From Casuarina equisetifolia (lineage: Eukaryota; Streptophyta; Magnoliopsida; Fagales; Casuarinaceae), in NCBI GenBank assembly GCA_028551475.1, contig CM052358.1, forward strand, positions 5,582,501 to 5,646,500: 64,000 bases of DNA. The letters run 5' to 3'. The notes below the pieces were generated by a model that saw nothing but the letters and a program-made list of their open reading frames with translations, made no database searches and was not told where the DNA came from. A program made the translations under genes and the position numbers. This document shows positions 35,268 to 48,410 of this stretch, piece after piece. How positions within the stretch are numbered: the first letter of the stretch is position 1; each line of letters begins with the position of its first letter.

Positions 35268-38127
35268 TCTTACCTTATGATTCGACATTTGTCCCTTGTT
35301 AGGTGAAATGCATTGCATTTATATCCACCAATTGGGCTGCATGCTTTTCATCTGTAATGTAATGTACCCTTTTTTTTTCAAATCCATGAAGAGTAGGTGC
35401 AGGATAATGTTCACATGAACCTCTTGCCCTAGAGTTGCGGGCAGAGTTTTTCTTTAATCTATTTAGGCGAGGGTTAGGTGGGGTAGTGGTCTCTTAGGTG
35501 AGACAATCACTGGATTTTCACTAATATCACAGAAATCTCTTTTCTGCTGTTCATGTTGCAGATATGGATAGACTGAAGCATTTACTGCTGCTTGCTATAA
35601 CAACTGCAACCGCAAAGTTTAGTAGATTCTCATAAATATGCACCAAAAATGCGTACAAATGTGATCCTCTGACAAGAATTAAAGGATTATCCCAACTCTC
35701 TTTCCTTATCATTTTCCTGTATCATGTTTATGACCTAAAACAACTTATCTTGAAATTTTTTTTTTCTATTTTCTTTTAAACCCTGAGCATCCAACTCTTG
35801 CCTATTGTCTGTGAGTGAGAAGAAAAGGGGGAGACTGGAAAACAAAAAGTAAAAACCATTTAGTTGGTAAATTATGAATGATTGTGGTCAACTTTAGAGG
35901 GCTAAAGAGAAGTCAAAGAACATCCAGGTTGCTCGGAAGTGAGGGCTCTGATCCTGGAGAGCGGGATTACAGTGAGACTCTTCCAGTCCACGGTCATGGG
36001 CAAGATCCAAAAAAGCAGGTAGAACTCAATCGATGACACAGGATCAATCTGGTGAAAATGGTCAACATTGCCAACAGCCTGACTAGTTTGAAACGTAGAC
36101 TGTCATGGGCATTTACCATGTGCCAGGCGAGAGGGTCAAACAAGACTCGCCATTTTCGGTTAGCTAGTAGGGACTTCGCGGTTAGTTGATGGGGAATGAA
36201 CCATAAAATATTAGTTGGAAGGTCTTCTTAATCATCTGTCACACAGATCCATGTGGGGATTCTCTTCTAATTTGTTGTTTCTTTTGTTGAAAAAGGATGA
36301 GATTATGCATTTGTTAACATGGCAAAATGAAAACTGCTTATTACAGATAGATTACCACCATCTCAAAGAATTATGGTTTTAAATCTTTGCATTAATTTGT
36401 GTAACACGAAGCCCTCATTTTAGATGAACTACTAATAACTTTAAATTTTCTGTAAAATTGTCGATCCATTTGCTATAAATTAGAAAAAGAACAAAATTAG
36501 AAGCCCAACAGTTACCGTAATAATAGAGGCCTTCAATCTGAGATATATATTTAGGTTCCAAGTTTGGTGACCGAAAAGGACACAATATTTTAAAGCCTGA
36601 CCACAGTGCACTTGCGTGCGGGTATCGTCAGGTAGCTCTGACTTTTGCGGTGTGTTTCAACTGCAAGTAAAGCAACAAACGTTCAAAGCCGAAGCCATTT
36701 GAAATCTAGGCCTGACTTATGTTCCCATTCCAGGAATAAGACAGAACAAACAGCAAGTACGCGGCAAAGTAGAGTCATCACGAAAATTGCAGGCCAAAGA
36801 AAAACTCCAGGAAATCTCTAATGCCCAGAATGGTAGATGGCTGGATGTTGGGAGATGTCTCGTGGACTTTTTAGGTTCTTCTTTAACTTGCAGTGCACCC
36901 CGCTTCTCGGCCTTTTTAGTTGCTTCCTATATCTTTTGAATCTCATCTGAAAAACCAATCATGTCTAAATTGTTTGTTCTTAGATGATTAATGTCCTTTG
37001 GTCCCCATTACTGCAAACTTTCAACTAAGAAGCATGAGATTGTGCTGCCTGACATGTGCAAATGACCACGTAGTAATTAGCAGGATATCGCAGATGAAAA
37101 GTAATAAGCAAGTTATAACCATTACAGAATTAAGCTCGCCTAATAATCCTAGAATTCCTACAAGAGCTTCCTGTATTGTTGCTTTAGGGTTGACTCAGAC
37201 TTGTTGTGTCAAGTAAAGCCATCTTCAAATTCAGCTTTAAAACCTTTTGATGGAAAATGAAGAATGACTCTCCCCTTAGCAAAGTGAATCCTTGTTCTCC
37301 TTTCTCTTTAATAGTAAGGCATCTAGACCTATTATGGGGGTCCAACCTTACTCGTAATAGGGAAGGGCAGTAGTACGTCTTTTATTCAATGAGTCTAGGA
37401 AAAAATCTACAACAAGACAATTCCTTTAATTCCATAGAGCTTTTCCCTAGTCATATGATTCCTGCTTAACCAAATATTTTCTAGTTTCTACCAAGGCAAC
37501 AGGTGTCCAAAATCACACATACACGCAAGAGTCTAGCCTTTTTTCATTATCCAAATAGATTGAAAATATATCAACAAAGACAGAAGGATTAAGGTGATAT
37601 ATAGTGTTATTAAATGACACCAAGCCTTAGACCAAGGAAAGTATTTTTTTTATTCTCCTTTAAAAAAAAAAAAAATCCCAGTTTTGGTCATCAAACTAAA
37701 GTATTTGTCCTCTGAAGATGACATTGATGTGCCCTACCTAACTACGTAGTGGCTATTGAATTGGTTCCTCTTCCATCAAGACAAAGAAGTTTGAATGGGT
37801 CTGATGTTTAGAAAAATAAAACACAAGCGAAAGCTAATTGAACGAAATAGACATACACGAAAATGAATTTAAAAGACCATGATCGCAGGGCTAAAGGCCT
37901 TGATTGAGACTACTCCGATGAACATGGGGTGTTTTACATAAGACTCACAAATGAATGACCGAAAGGATCAAACTTATACAAGAAATGTGGCTGCCTTGCT
38001 TTTATTAAATGCTGTCTGGCGTACTCTCTTTGGCTCGTGTGCAAATCCTGCAGAATATCCTATTTTGCCTTATCTGCTCTGATAGCCGATGGGTGCACAT
38101 GCAAATCCACATTCTTCAACAGATGTG
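35268..38127. other. gene-free stretch
   Basis: AT-rich DNA with no supported gene. The 35.9-36.2 kb part is somewhat GC-richer without an open frame. Homopolymer runs occur near 35757 and 37662-37675. A U2-like TTCTCGGCCTTTTT at about 36904 is discussed among the rejected items. Confidence 0.5.
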
Positions 38128-38191
38128 ACCCACAATGACCCAACTATTCTTGAAAGAACATGAAGGAGGTCACTGAGTAGTCATTGTGGGT
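38128..38191. repeat. 12-bp perfect inverted repeat (stem-loop)
   Basis: ACCCACAATGAC (38128-38139) and GTCATTGTGGGT (38180-38191) are exact reverse complements separated by 40 bp. Transcribed RNA could form a 12-bp stem. The pairing does not extend beyond that, so it is short for a microRNA precursor. Confidence 0.8.
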
Positions 38192-38272
38192 TTCATCCTG
38201 TTCTAGTAGAGGGGAAGGATATCGTACAGTTCATCAAGAGCCAATAGTTTCATGGCAACAGAAAAAGTTGAG

Positions 38273-38419
38273 CTACTCGACCAAATTGTATCGCAGAAAC
38301 TCATCCAAATGATCTGCTGCTTCAAAACAGCCCCAGTGAAGAACTTTGGCTCCCCCTCCTATCCCTTCCACTAGTAGTGTGGTGTGATCTTCGAGTTTTA
38401 CATACCATCCGTCATCCAT
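38273..38419 (-). CDS. 48-codon ORF of coding-like composition, unidentified
   Basis: ATG (38419-38417) to TAG (38275-38273), reading MDDGWYVKLEDHTTLLVEGI, then a GGGAKVLHWGC and FEAADHLDEFLRYNLVE part. Composition is unusually protein-like (mixed charged, aromatic and Gly residues, no homopolymers) for this AT-rich region. I do not recognise it; it may be an exon or a duplicated fragment of a larger gene. No flanking exons found. Confidence 0.35.
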   Translation of the reverse strand: MDDGWYVKLEDHTTLLVEGIGGGAKVLHWGCFEAADHLDEFLRYNLVE

Positions 38420-39319
38420 AATTCATCCATTATGTTTGAAATGCTATTTAAAACCTCATAATCAAGTTTAATTAATCAAATTCTCCTCATCATTCTTTCT
38501 TCTTGCCCATGGGAGAAATCTGCACTCTTCTGGACATGGCCAAGTTAAATGATGAACCTAGAATTGCACAGCTATCCAGAACTTTGCTCTGTTGGTTTTC
38601 TAAGGGCATTTACAAGCAAGTAGCCGGATAATATGTACTTTCGACTGATGATCTGTTCTATAAGCTCCCAGGAACCGTGTAATTGCCTCCACTTTCATCG
38701 TCGAATGATCAATCAAGATAGATTAGAGGTTTTCACCCATCTTCGAAATCAGCCTCGTTTTATTCTCTAAGAAATTAGAATATTTTCTTAGAAGTGAGTG
38801 ATTCTCTTAGAAGCAAGTTTTCAAACTCTAAAGGTGTTGGCAGGAATTTACTAAATGTTTTCAATATCCAACTTCAACACTTTCTTAAAAATTTGGTTTT
38901 TTCCAAATTCCATCCAAGTAAGGAAAGCCTTTTGCACGATAAGTAATAGCCGTTAAACTTCACAAGAAGAAATAGATGAATCATTATCACGATATGATTT
39001 AAGTTCGACCCAACAGGAGTGTTGATGGCATGATTTGGTTTGAATTTGTGGCAGATAGAAGTGTTGATGGCGTGATTTCGTTTAAATTTTGGGTCGGGCG
39101 CAAAACCATTTCCCAGGTGCGATCTCTTTGGTGGCCAGCCATGGAGTTCATTCCTCTCTTGAGAATCTACTCTGCTTTTGCAAATGGAGATTTTTCCTTT
39201 GTGTCTTTTTGTCTTCTCGATCTTGGCTTCCTAGAGGTCACTAGCATCATTTTTTCCCTTGACAGGAATCTAGAGTGGTAGCAATTTCTACGCCACTTTT
39301 TTTGGCGGCGAATTAACTT
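38420..39319. other. gene-free stretch with short direct repeat
   Basis: Near 39019-39095 a block of about 40 bp (GTGTTGATGGC, one base, TGATTT, then GTTT) occurs twice in tandem with divergence. No gene supported; the 83-codon frame across it reflects the repeat. Confidence 0.45.
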
Positions 39320-39320
39320 C

Positions 39321-39400
39321 AAATACTCCAACCATTATCTTTCTATCAGCAGATTTTATACTTCCACTATTATCTTTCTGATAGCAGATTCTATACTCCT
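39321..39400. repeat. diverged tandem repeat, unit about 39 bp
   Basis: Two similar units containing ATTATCTTTCT, AGCAGATT and TATACT, at about 39325-39362 and 39364-39402. This is non-coding, simple local duplication. Confidence 0.7.
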
Positions 39401-42400
39401 ACCATAAGCATGTGAGACCCTTTATATTTGGTGAATGATATTATTGATGTCGGCTAGGGTGTGTATTAGGTAGAAATTTTTTAACATCACTAGAATAGTG
39501 ATGGGCAGCCTGGTTGCCAAAAGCCTGATTTCAAATCAAACTCTAAGAATACTTGGGCTTTAGACAATTGGGATTCTTTTGAAGGAACAACATTTAATCT
39601 TCAACGGCTCTTCTCTTGTTACTTGATTGAATCTTGCCACAAGCCAAGGAATTGAGCATTTTGATATAACGTTGCCGACATCCACCAACGGATTTAGCAG
39701 CAATTCTATCAATGCTTCAGAAAAGGTGGTGTCTATTCTTTGCATTTCCATGTTGTAATATGTAGATTTGTAGACACTTGTTTTTCCATTGGTTTGGAAA
39801 ACTCCATAAGAGTAATAAGAGATATCCTTTACGGAGTCTGGAGTCTCCAACAACAAATTCTTCATCAATGGTGGTGTCTAGAATGATGTAATTGGATTGG
39901 TTCGTCTCCACTGGTTTAGGTCCGCTTGATAGACTGGACTCTCTTCCGCTCTACTCCAATCAGTACTTGCTAGTTGTAGCATGCATGATGCACTTTCGTC
40001 AATAAATATCACGAACTATGTTGGCAATGAATTTCACGAGGACATTCAGTTTGCATAAAACTAATGGCAATTTGCTGTTGGCACAAAATGCTCTTACATT
40101 ACTTGGCATTGACCCACCAGCATCCAACACCTCTATAACACAATAAACAAGCATTTACGTCAAAAAAAAAAAAAAGGCGAAGAGCTGCATTAAAATCTCG
40201 AATGCCCCAATTCCACAATTGATTCCAATTGTAGAACAAAGTTTTAATGAAGTTGGTTGGCGCCTTAGATGTCGCATTTCCATTTCTTTCTCTTCGAATA
40301 TTGCATTTCCATTTCTTTCTTTTTGAAGATCGAAGAAAAAGCATTGATGTACTTAAAGATATCAATGTTCACTTGGCATTGTTCAGTCAAATCAAAGGAT
40401 CGTCAAAATCCTCTTTCCATTTTTTTGAGTTGTTGTTACCCTCAGGCTATATGATGTGGCAACCTAGTTTGAGTCATGGCTTTCTCTAACTAGTAATTTA
40501 CGTTGCAAATAGGGGTTAGATTGGTGACTCAAAATAGGATGCCACATCATATAACTTAAGGCATTGATTGAGCAATGCGTTAGTGGTAGGATCCCCCTTA
40601 GGAGTTGTTGGTATGACATCTAGTTTCTCAATTTTCTCTACAAATAATTTTTTGTTATGCCTAAGAGGGGATAGTAACACCTATGGCTAAAGGTTCAAAA
40701 AGCAAAACAGTCTCCTGGAAGGACAAAGGTGGAGCTATGCAAGGTTTTTGCAGGTTGACCAAGAAGTTTCAATTATCCACAATAGAGACCTTGGCTCAAT
40801 TGAAGGCACAAGTAAAGTCTTCCCTTGTTTTTCTCAAACTCCTTTTTCTTAAGTCCATCATGCTTCCTAGCAAGATGATTCTTGTAAGTCGGAAATTAGG
40901 ATAATTTAGTATTAGTGTGAGATTGACAAGGTTAAGTGCTACATAGGTCAATGAGGGAATTATAAGCCCATGACAAAGAGGTACAATAACATAAGGCTTC
41001 AAGAGCTATGTCAAGAGTTGTTGAGGAGCAATGAGGGTTAAATTCCAAGGTTGGAGATGGTGCTCATGGGAACAAGAAGGGAGTTCAATATAAGAAGGCA
41101 TTGCCTCGCTTGAGTAAGAATTAGGACAAATAAAAACAACATTAGACAAGTTGGCTACCTTAGAGGGGATTATCTTGCTTTTTTTGTAAGGAAGCCAAAG
41201 AACCCTTAAATTAGAGGCACAAACCTAGGATTGAGCAGTCTTGGCCAAAGCTAAAAGTCTAGAAGAGTAGCTACCTGACATTTTCGACATTCTAATGATT
41301 AGGTTACACTTTACCCACCAAGGACGACCATTGAAAAGGCTCTCTAACCACCAACTTACAAAAGATGAAGTGGGCCTTTTTTTGTTATTCTTGTATTTGT
41401 CTTTTAAGGTTCAATATTAAATTATTGGGAGTTTACTTTTAGGAATTTCATATTTACCAAGTTCACACCTTAAAAAAACTAGGTCTCTCATGTAAAAAAA
41501 AATTGGTATTTTATGTTCATATTTAGTTTAGGTTTGTGAGATGAGCCAACATGGGGGAAATGTGCTCAATTGATGAGCACTACTATAAGCGTGTTCTAAC
41601 CTTTGCCAACAATGTCATTCGTGGAGATAAGGCCTAGCTATCAATAATCTAGTACCTATTCATTATAAACAAGTTTTGAATGATAAACTCATTAGTGCCA
41701 AGTTGTATTTTCCCTTTGATGAGATGAAAGATCTTGTTTTTCTTTAATGACACAAACCTCTTAAATATAAAATTCTTGTTCACTTGCTAGTTACATGCTC
41801 TAATTTTTAAGCATGTAACTTTCGTGGTCACCTTAAAGTCTGCACACTTCTTAAAAGTGTGAATGAGCTAACTTAATAAGTGAATTATAGGAAAGTTGAT
41901 GTCATAGAGTACTGGAGACATAATCTAATTGTCACGGATCAATTTTGCAATAGTAAAAAATGTGGCAAACCATTTTATTATAGGAGTTGTTCGTAGAGAA
42001 TTGAGAAACTAGATGTCATAACAAATAGTAAGTATCCTTGAAAAAGATTATGTACTCGAGCTTGGAATCTAGAAAATGTTTAGGAAAGGAAAGGTTAAAG
42101 CCTCATTCACAATTCCGTACTTTCTAAGAAGAAATCTTTTGTGTTTAGTATTGTATAGTGAACATCGATGATGCCTTTTTTTAGGAATTGAGTTATTTAT
42201 AAGATTAGGAAGAAAAGTATCAACATTTTGATCTTTGAGAGTGATGGGCTCTATATAGATACTACGGTGGATGAAGAGGTTATTTCTAGGCAAAGTAGAT
42301 AGGAGGAGGCTTCAAAGGTTTAGAGAAAATCACTTGGGATTTTGTGTTTTTCCTTGATGTGCCTGACCTCAAACTTATATTGCACGAACCAATTTGCCTT

Positions 42401-43140
42401 TGTCAAAGTTGAGATTGGGGGATTACTTTTTGTATAAATTATAACATCATTGGGAAGATTGAGCAGTCCATCGCTACATCTTTGGGAAGACTAAGCAGTA
42501 CATCTCGATCATGAAATGATGGCCGAAAAGATAGAATTGGAACAAGAACAGTTACAGTAATTGTGTGTTGGTGTTGTTTGATCAATGTAAACTAAGCTAT
42601 GCAAGAGTTAGATCCCCCTTAATTCTTGCCGAATGTGCTTGTCGATCCCCCATAGTATGCACACTATTGAAATTCTGACTCCAGCTATTCCAAGAATATT
42701 TGCTAATTGAACCCCTTCCAATAGACTTATTGTTTCGTTCATCCCATTTGTCAACTTCATTTGTGATAAAGAAATCGAGTGCTTTTTCTTTTTTTCTTTT
42801 TTTTTTTTCTATACACAACTAAACTCACATACTTAGATATTAAACCTAGGACCAAGAAGTTTTAGGCAATATCTACTCATAACTAAGTCAAATACTTGTC
42901 AACAAATTAAGTGGTTTGTTTTCGGGTATGATTTTTTTTCCTAAATTAGAAGGTTTTCCACATAGTCAAAATTTTATACTTCATTTTGCCAATTGTGTGA
43001 ACTAGCAAAAAGAGTTGTCAAAAGGAAAAAATTCAGTAGTGGCTTCTAGGCATATGAAATTCTCCAAATAGTTACAAAATTGCTTCTTGGTAGATGCAAA
43101 GATTGCTTCTCCTAAAGCATGTAAACCCTCAATGTTCTTT
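39401..43140. other. gene-free, decayed repeat-like DNA
   Basis: No intact gene. Frames are short and interrupted. A local tandem duplication (GCATTTCCATTTCTTTCT twice, about 40274-40322) inflates two overlapping frames. Some of 40.6-43.0 kb may be the decayed 5' part of the LINE whose 3' domains start at 44.2 kb, but I could not identify an endonuclease or ORF1 motif. Confidence 0.4.
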
Positions 43141-43157
43141 CGTGTTTGTTAGGTGTA

Positions 43158-43380
43158 TGGTATGAAGGTCTTTGTCTTAGTTACATGAATGGCATCCGAG
43201 CTTGATTTGCAGCAAGGAGGAACCCTTTGGAGAAGCTTGGTGTGGAGAAAATTGGCTTTTACACAACAAGAAACATCTCAAGGTAATTTTCGGATGCTAT
43301 TTCTTCGGGTTTTGTTCCTTGGACTGGATTTGAGAGGTTCTTGGCTGCTAAAGTCAATTTGGACAATGGGATGCACATAA
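43158..43380 (+). pseudogene. coding-like fragment with an internal stop, unidentified
   Basis: Reads VWYEGLCLSYMNGIRA, a TGA, then FAARRNPLEKLGVEKIGFYT, TRNISR, and in the same frame after TAA FSDAISSGFVPWTGFERFL and AAKVNLDNGM. The amino-acid composition on both sides of the stops looks like once-functional protein. I do not recognise the family. It could be a fragment of a host gene or of a mobile element. Confidence 0.35.
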
Positions 43381-44189
43381 GGCCCACGCATCCATGTCGA
43401 TAAAGGCACATGCGTCACACCCTCTATAAGTGAGAGCAATCACACCGCTGAAAGTGCCACACACGATGGAGACCCAGAGACGCAGTGAGGCCGAGCACAT
43501 GAGCCCGGGCAGAAGTCTAACGGTGCAATCGGGATCATAAATCTTCAGCGCTATTATGGTCTTATATCCATCATGGGTCTTTGACCACACCATGGGTCTA
43601 CCTTTTAGTGAGTCCATAAGCCCTTTTATGGGCTTCATACATCAAGTCATCTTCATTAGCTCAAGTTTAAGAGAATTTCTATCACAACACTATCGTGTTC
43701 TTACTCTCTTTTGTACTAGGACTTCAATTGTTAAACCATTAATTGGGAATTTACTTACATCTTGAAAAAAGAATCAATAAATAAGTAGAAATTTGCTACT
43801 GATTTCAAATAAAATTAGAATTCATAATTGTCATGTCTCAATGATAATTTTTTTTATTAATTTTTTTTTTAAATCCCCTTAGGGAATGACCAATTTAAAA
43901 ACTTCAATACCTCAATTACTAATTCCAACTAAAAGCTTATTTTTCTTTAAACAAAAATCTCTGCCCAACGCAATAGACTTAATTGCCCTTCCTTGTCTTT
44001 TGCTTGCCACATTATATGCTTTATCTTATTAGGCTAGTGAGAGAATTGCATTTCTACAAATGTTGATGCCCCAAACTATGTAAATCCAAAGTATTCATTT
44101 GTAACTTTTGTCTCTTGGAGACTTACCCTAAGCCTACAATTGCATCGTCTACACAACAAAGACAAAATTTATGAATATGGACAATTGGT
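43381..44189. other. gene-free stretch
   Basis: 43.39-43.66 kb is GC-richer and has a 94-codon minus-strand frame without recognisable features. The rest is AT-rich with T-runs near 43850-43871. Nothing further seen. Confidence 0.45.
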
Positions 44190-46000
44190 GCATGTAAAGG
44201 TATGAATTCTTTTGGTTCTATTTATTACTTACTCTATGCTAATGATATAATAATTTTCTTGAATGGTCACAAGCACTCAGTATAAACTTTTATGCACCTC
44301 TTGAGAGAATATGAACTGGACATGTTTCTCTCACACAGATCAAAGGATGAAATACCTTGGGTCCTTGGCCTTTGAGGATTTACTTTGAAGAGTTATTATA
44401 AAAAATTACGAGAAGGATTCGAAGTTGGAAAAAAAAAAAAAAAAAACTCCTGTCACATGGGGAAGATTATCTTGATAAAAAAAATGTGCTGTCCTTTACT
44501 CCTATCCACATGCTATTAGTATCTAGAGTATCTTAGTTGTGAAAGATATCAATAGGAGTATAGCATATTTCCTTTGGAGCAATTGTGAGGAGCATAGGGC
44601 TTATTTAGTAAGTTGAGATAAAGCTTGTGGGTTGACTGATGAGGGTGGGTAGGAATCAGAGAACTAAACAACGTAATGGCAAGTCTTCAAAATAAAATGT
44701 CCTAGAATCATGTCAAGAGTGAATTGCTTCGGGCTAAGTTTTTGAACGAGAAATATGACAATGCTGTGGAAGTCATGTATCAACGAAGAAACATATTGGC
44801 ATCTCATTGCTATGGTACTATTAGTGCTCATATTCCTTATGTTATTTCGTACAGTCAACGGTTGCTTAACAATGGGTCGCATTCCTTTTGGACAGATGAA
44901 TGACTTGTGGGGATACTATGGTTTCCCACGTGTGATGATCAATAACAGAGCATCAAATAAATTCTTTTACATCGAGCATCCATGGAATCTAAACTATCTC
45001 CAAGTTCATTGGAACTTGCACAACAAATAACGCTTAATGATGTGCCTATTAGGTTAATTTTTGAACTCACTCCTCATGGTAGTTTTTCAACGACATTGAT
45101 GTATGAAAATATAAGAAAGCATTTATAAACTGAAATAAATTTGTTTGGAACGCATACTGGCCCATGAAGATAGGTTTTTTTTTCATGTGGCAAATCATCT
45201 ATAATGACTTCCCAACGGATTCCAATGTACAAGGACGTGGTTTTTCAATCACCTTAAAATGTATATATTGTTCAAACTCATAATGTGAAATTGTTGACCA
45301 TCTATTTTGTCAATGAGAGTTGGCTAGTAATTTATGGCAATTTTTTTTGGCTCTATTCTCAACATATTAGTAAGACGAGATGCAATTTCTAGTCTTCTTT
45401 CGGATTAGTTTCATGAAGCTAATGTCTCTTCTCAAGTGGGGATAGTAATTGCTCTAATGGGCTACCGTATCTTGTGGCGTATATGGTTGGCAAAGAATAA
45501 TGTGTTATACTCAAAACAATGATTTTCCATCCCTCTTTATTGAAGCGGCAATCTCTAAGGGAGACAAACTTCCTTCCATGATAAATTGTCTTAGGCTGCA
45601 AGTTTTATAGATCCTGGTATATAAATCCGCCATTGTCGAGAGGTAGAATGGTACGGTGGCATCCTCTTACTATTGATTCGTTAAAGCTAAATGCAAAACG
45701 GGAGTATTCATATAACATATGCGATAATTCTTGGAAGTGGAGATTCTGCCATGGCAGAAGTCTTCGTAGTATTAAAAGGTCTAAAGCCATGTCAATAATG
45801 TGGTATAATTTTGTTAGAAGTTGAAGCTAACTCTCAGTTTTTTATTCAATGTCTCAAGGATGTTTCCTCTATTCCATGGAAGTTAAACTATGCTCTAGAT
45901 ATATTCCACAAATTGCACAAATTGTGGATATATTTCGGGAAGATAATTTTTTAGCTAATGATTTGGTAAATTGTGGATATTATATTTAAGGACTTCAAGT
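44190..46000 (+). mobile_element. decayed LINE (non-LTR retrotransposon) 3' half: RT, zf-RVT, RNase H
   Basis: Interrupted frames in plant L1-type order. Reverse transcriptase palm: FGSIYYLLYANDIIIFLNGH at 44206-44265, with the catalytic YADD changed to YAND. RT-thumb/connection: INRSIAYFLWSNCEEHRA and DKACGLTDEGG (about 44549-44650). zf-RVT: KFVWNAYWPMKIGFFFMWQI, TDSNVQGRGFSITLKCIYC, DHLFCQ and ASNLWQFF (about 45138-45350). RNase H-like: MVRWHPLTIDSLKLNA (about 45649-45696) to IPWKLNYALDIFHKLH (about 45871-45920). Many stops and frameshifts, and the altered palm aspartate, make it inactive. Its 5' part is not recognisable. Confidence 0.8.
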
Positions 46001-48410
46001 ATTTTCAACTCTTGGCTCGCTACCAAGTAGGTGCAAGAAAATCTCTTGAAAAGATCAACTAGACTTAGAACATTACAAGCTTTCTGCCTTGAATTGTATC
46101 TATTTATTTCTTTATTATGATTTAAGTTAAGTTTTATATGAAATATTTTTATTTTTTAATCATGACTATGTGTTGTCTTATATGTTTTACTTTATTTTAT
46201 TTTAATATGGTTTTCAAATCAACCTAGTTATTAGTATAAATGAGTAGGGCTATGTCCTTATTCGATAATAGATAAAGAATTTATGACAATGACTAAGGCA
46301 ATCAAGGCAACAAATCCCCACCTTGACAATCTAAGTTAGAGTTGATTTGGATGATATTAGAAGGTTTTTCTCTCTACATTATAAGACACGTAAATTGCCT
46401 CTTTCTTCTCTTTTCCCTATGCTTCGTTTTGTTGGCTATATGGATCCTAGCTTGCAACAATTTCGCAACAGCTTTGCTTTTGACCCTCTTCATCCAACTT
46501 CATTGTCTATTCGGACTACTTATAGCTTGTGTTTGGTTTGCGACATCCTTCTTTCTAAGTTCCATTTAGGGAAGTCGTTATTGAGGTCCATTCCCCAAGG
46601 AATCAAAGACTAACGCGGGGGCAGGGGGTGGTGTTGCAACTGTCACTAAATAGCTACTATCTGTGTTACTACATGTATTCAATAACCATGCATAGGCACA
46701 AAGACCACTTGGCTGCCATCAAATTTGGACTCTATGTTTTGGCCATCAAGCAAATCCAAGTGGCCTTGTGACTTCGATGATTAAACATGACTGTCATGTA
46801 AATACGTATATCCACGTGGTGGTCAGAACGTCATAGATTGTCAGCCAGGCAGCACTGTGAATAGAGACCATATCATCACACCACATCAAACATAAGAACT
46901 TCAAAAACCATCTGACAAAACCATTTGCCAAGATGGAAAAGTAGCTTTGCTCGAGTACCTTAAAAAAATACTCAAAAGTGCATTCTTCTTGTAGGCCTTC
47001 TTACCACCAGCAAGTCATTTCAAACATCCAATAAAATCCCTAGCGAAACTAATACTTCATGTTCAACTCTACAGAGGATCAAAAACTAGTCCAATTCAGG
47101 TTGCAATGCTACCATAGTTTTGACGGCCTTAGTGGCAGTGTTTTATTGCTTGATATAATTCGAACCAATAACCTACCCAAATAAGTTGTATGACTGTCGT
47201 CTAAACACCTCCTTAGGAGTAAAATACCGTTGACTAGCAGGCTGAAAATCTAAGCAGGCAAAGAAGTAATTCACGTGGAAGCCTAGCTTAAAGCATAAAG
47301 AGCAGCGGCAACAAAATGCACAATAGCGCCATACTTGTTTCATTTGATTGAACATGTACTTGTTCACTTTGCTCCAAACGAATCAAGAATTAGAAAAAAT
47401 TACAATCACAAATCAATCTAATCAGCTATTGTCTTCTTTCACCAGTGACAAGCACTCAAAGCAAACAACAGACTAACATAAGGCAAATGCATCGCTTAAT
47501 TTTTATAAAAGATAAGCAAAAAAAAAAAAAAAATAGCACAAAAAAATAAAAAGGCATCATGTACCTGGAAAATTCCATTTCTAGTGGCAAGGGAACTTTA
47601 TCTGTGTGCAAAAATCACTCTTTGATGGAACTTTACTACAATTGCTGTCATTCAAGAGGCCCGAAGAATCATAGCTCTGATTCAAAACAATCTCACAACA
47701 TCTCACAGCATCAAAAACACATTGATAACAAGATCAAAATCATCAAACAAGAAAAAAGGATGACAAGAAGGGTCGATGAATACAGAAATCACAAACCCCG
47801 TAAGGTTTCATTATTCCCAAGTTACAAAATTAGAAAAAATCTAGACCAAGTGCAGATACCCATATCAAATTGTAAGCAAAACAAAAAAATCTTCGCCAGA
47901 TTCATAATTCAGGGCAAGAACTCGAAAACCGAGCTGAGATTGCCGAAAAAAAAAAACTAACATAAATGATGATAAAACCAAGACTCACAGAAAAGAAGAA
48001 AAGAAGAAAAACCAAGACCAAGTATGTTCCCCAAGAAGACAATGTGTATGACCAATTCTTCACTAAGTGACAGAAATCGAGAGTTAAAAAAGGATAGGAA
48101 AATGCAACATCAGATCAAAACTACAGGAGTTAAGACAAGGAAACAAAATCCAAGGAAGAATCTAATCAAAGCTGCAAAAGCCCGGAGGACAATCGGCTAA
48201 AAGAAAAAGACAAGACCCGTTTGAAAACACGAAGAAGTCGCGAAGAATCACAAAGAATGAAGATAAAAAACAAGAATGTCAAAACCCATAGTTTAAAGGA
48301 ACAGCAGATCAAATTAGAAAAACTACTCTAGGAACCAAAACTCAACGAAAAACCAAATCCTGAGATTCGACAAGCTTCAGAAAAAATCTTGAACAGCAAA
48401 CGAAAACCGG
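46001..48410. other. gene-free, repeat-like stretch
   Basis: An 88-codon frame at 46347-46613 (MDDIRRFFSLHYKTRKLPLS) looks faintly coding but has no family match. 47.5-48.4 kb is strongly purine-rich on the plus strand and its frames are lysine/asparagine-rich artefacts. A-runs near 47518-47532. No supported gene. Confidence 0.45.

Noticed and set aside
36895..36925. Possible U2 snRNA start (CTTCTCGGCCTTTTT)
   Set aside because: Only about 14 bases resemble the U2 5' end; the following conserved sequence (branch-site recognition region) and the upstream plant snRNA promoter elements are absent.
47559..47960. 133-codon plus-strand frame
   Set aside because: Lysine-, asparagine- and serine-rich reading of purine-rich DNA with no domain or splice context.
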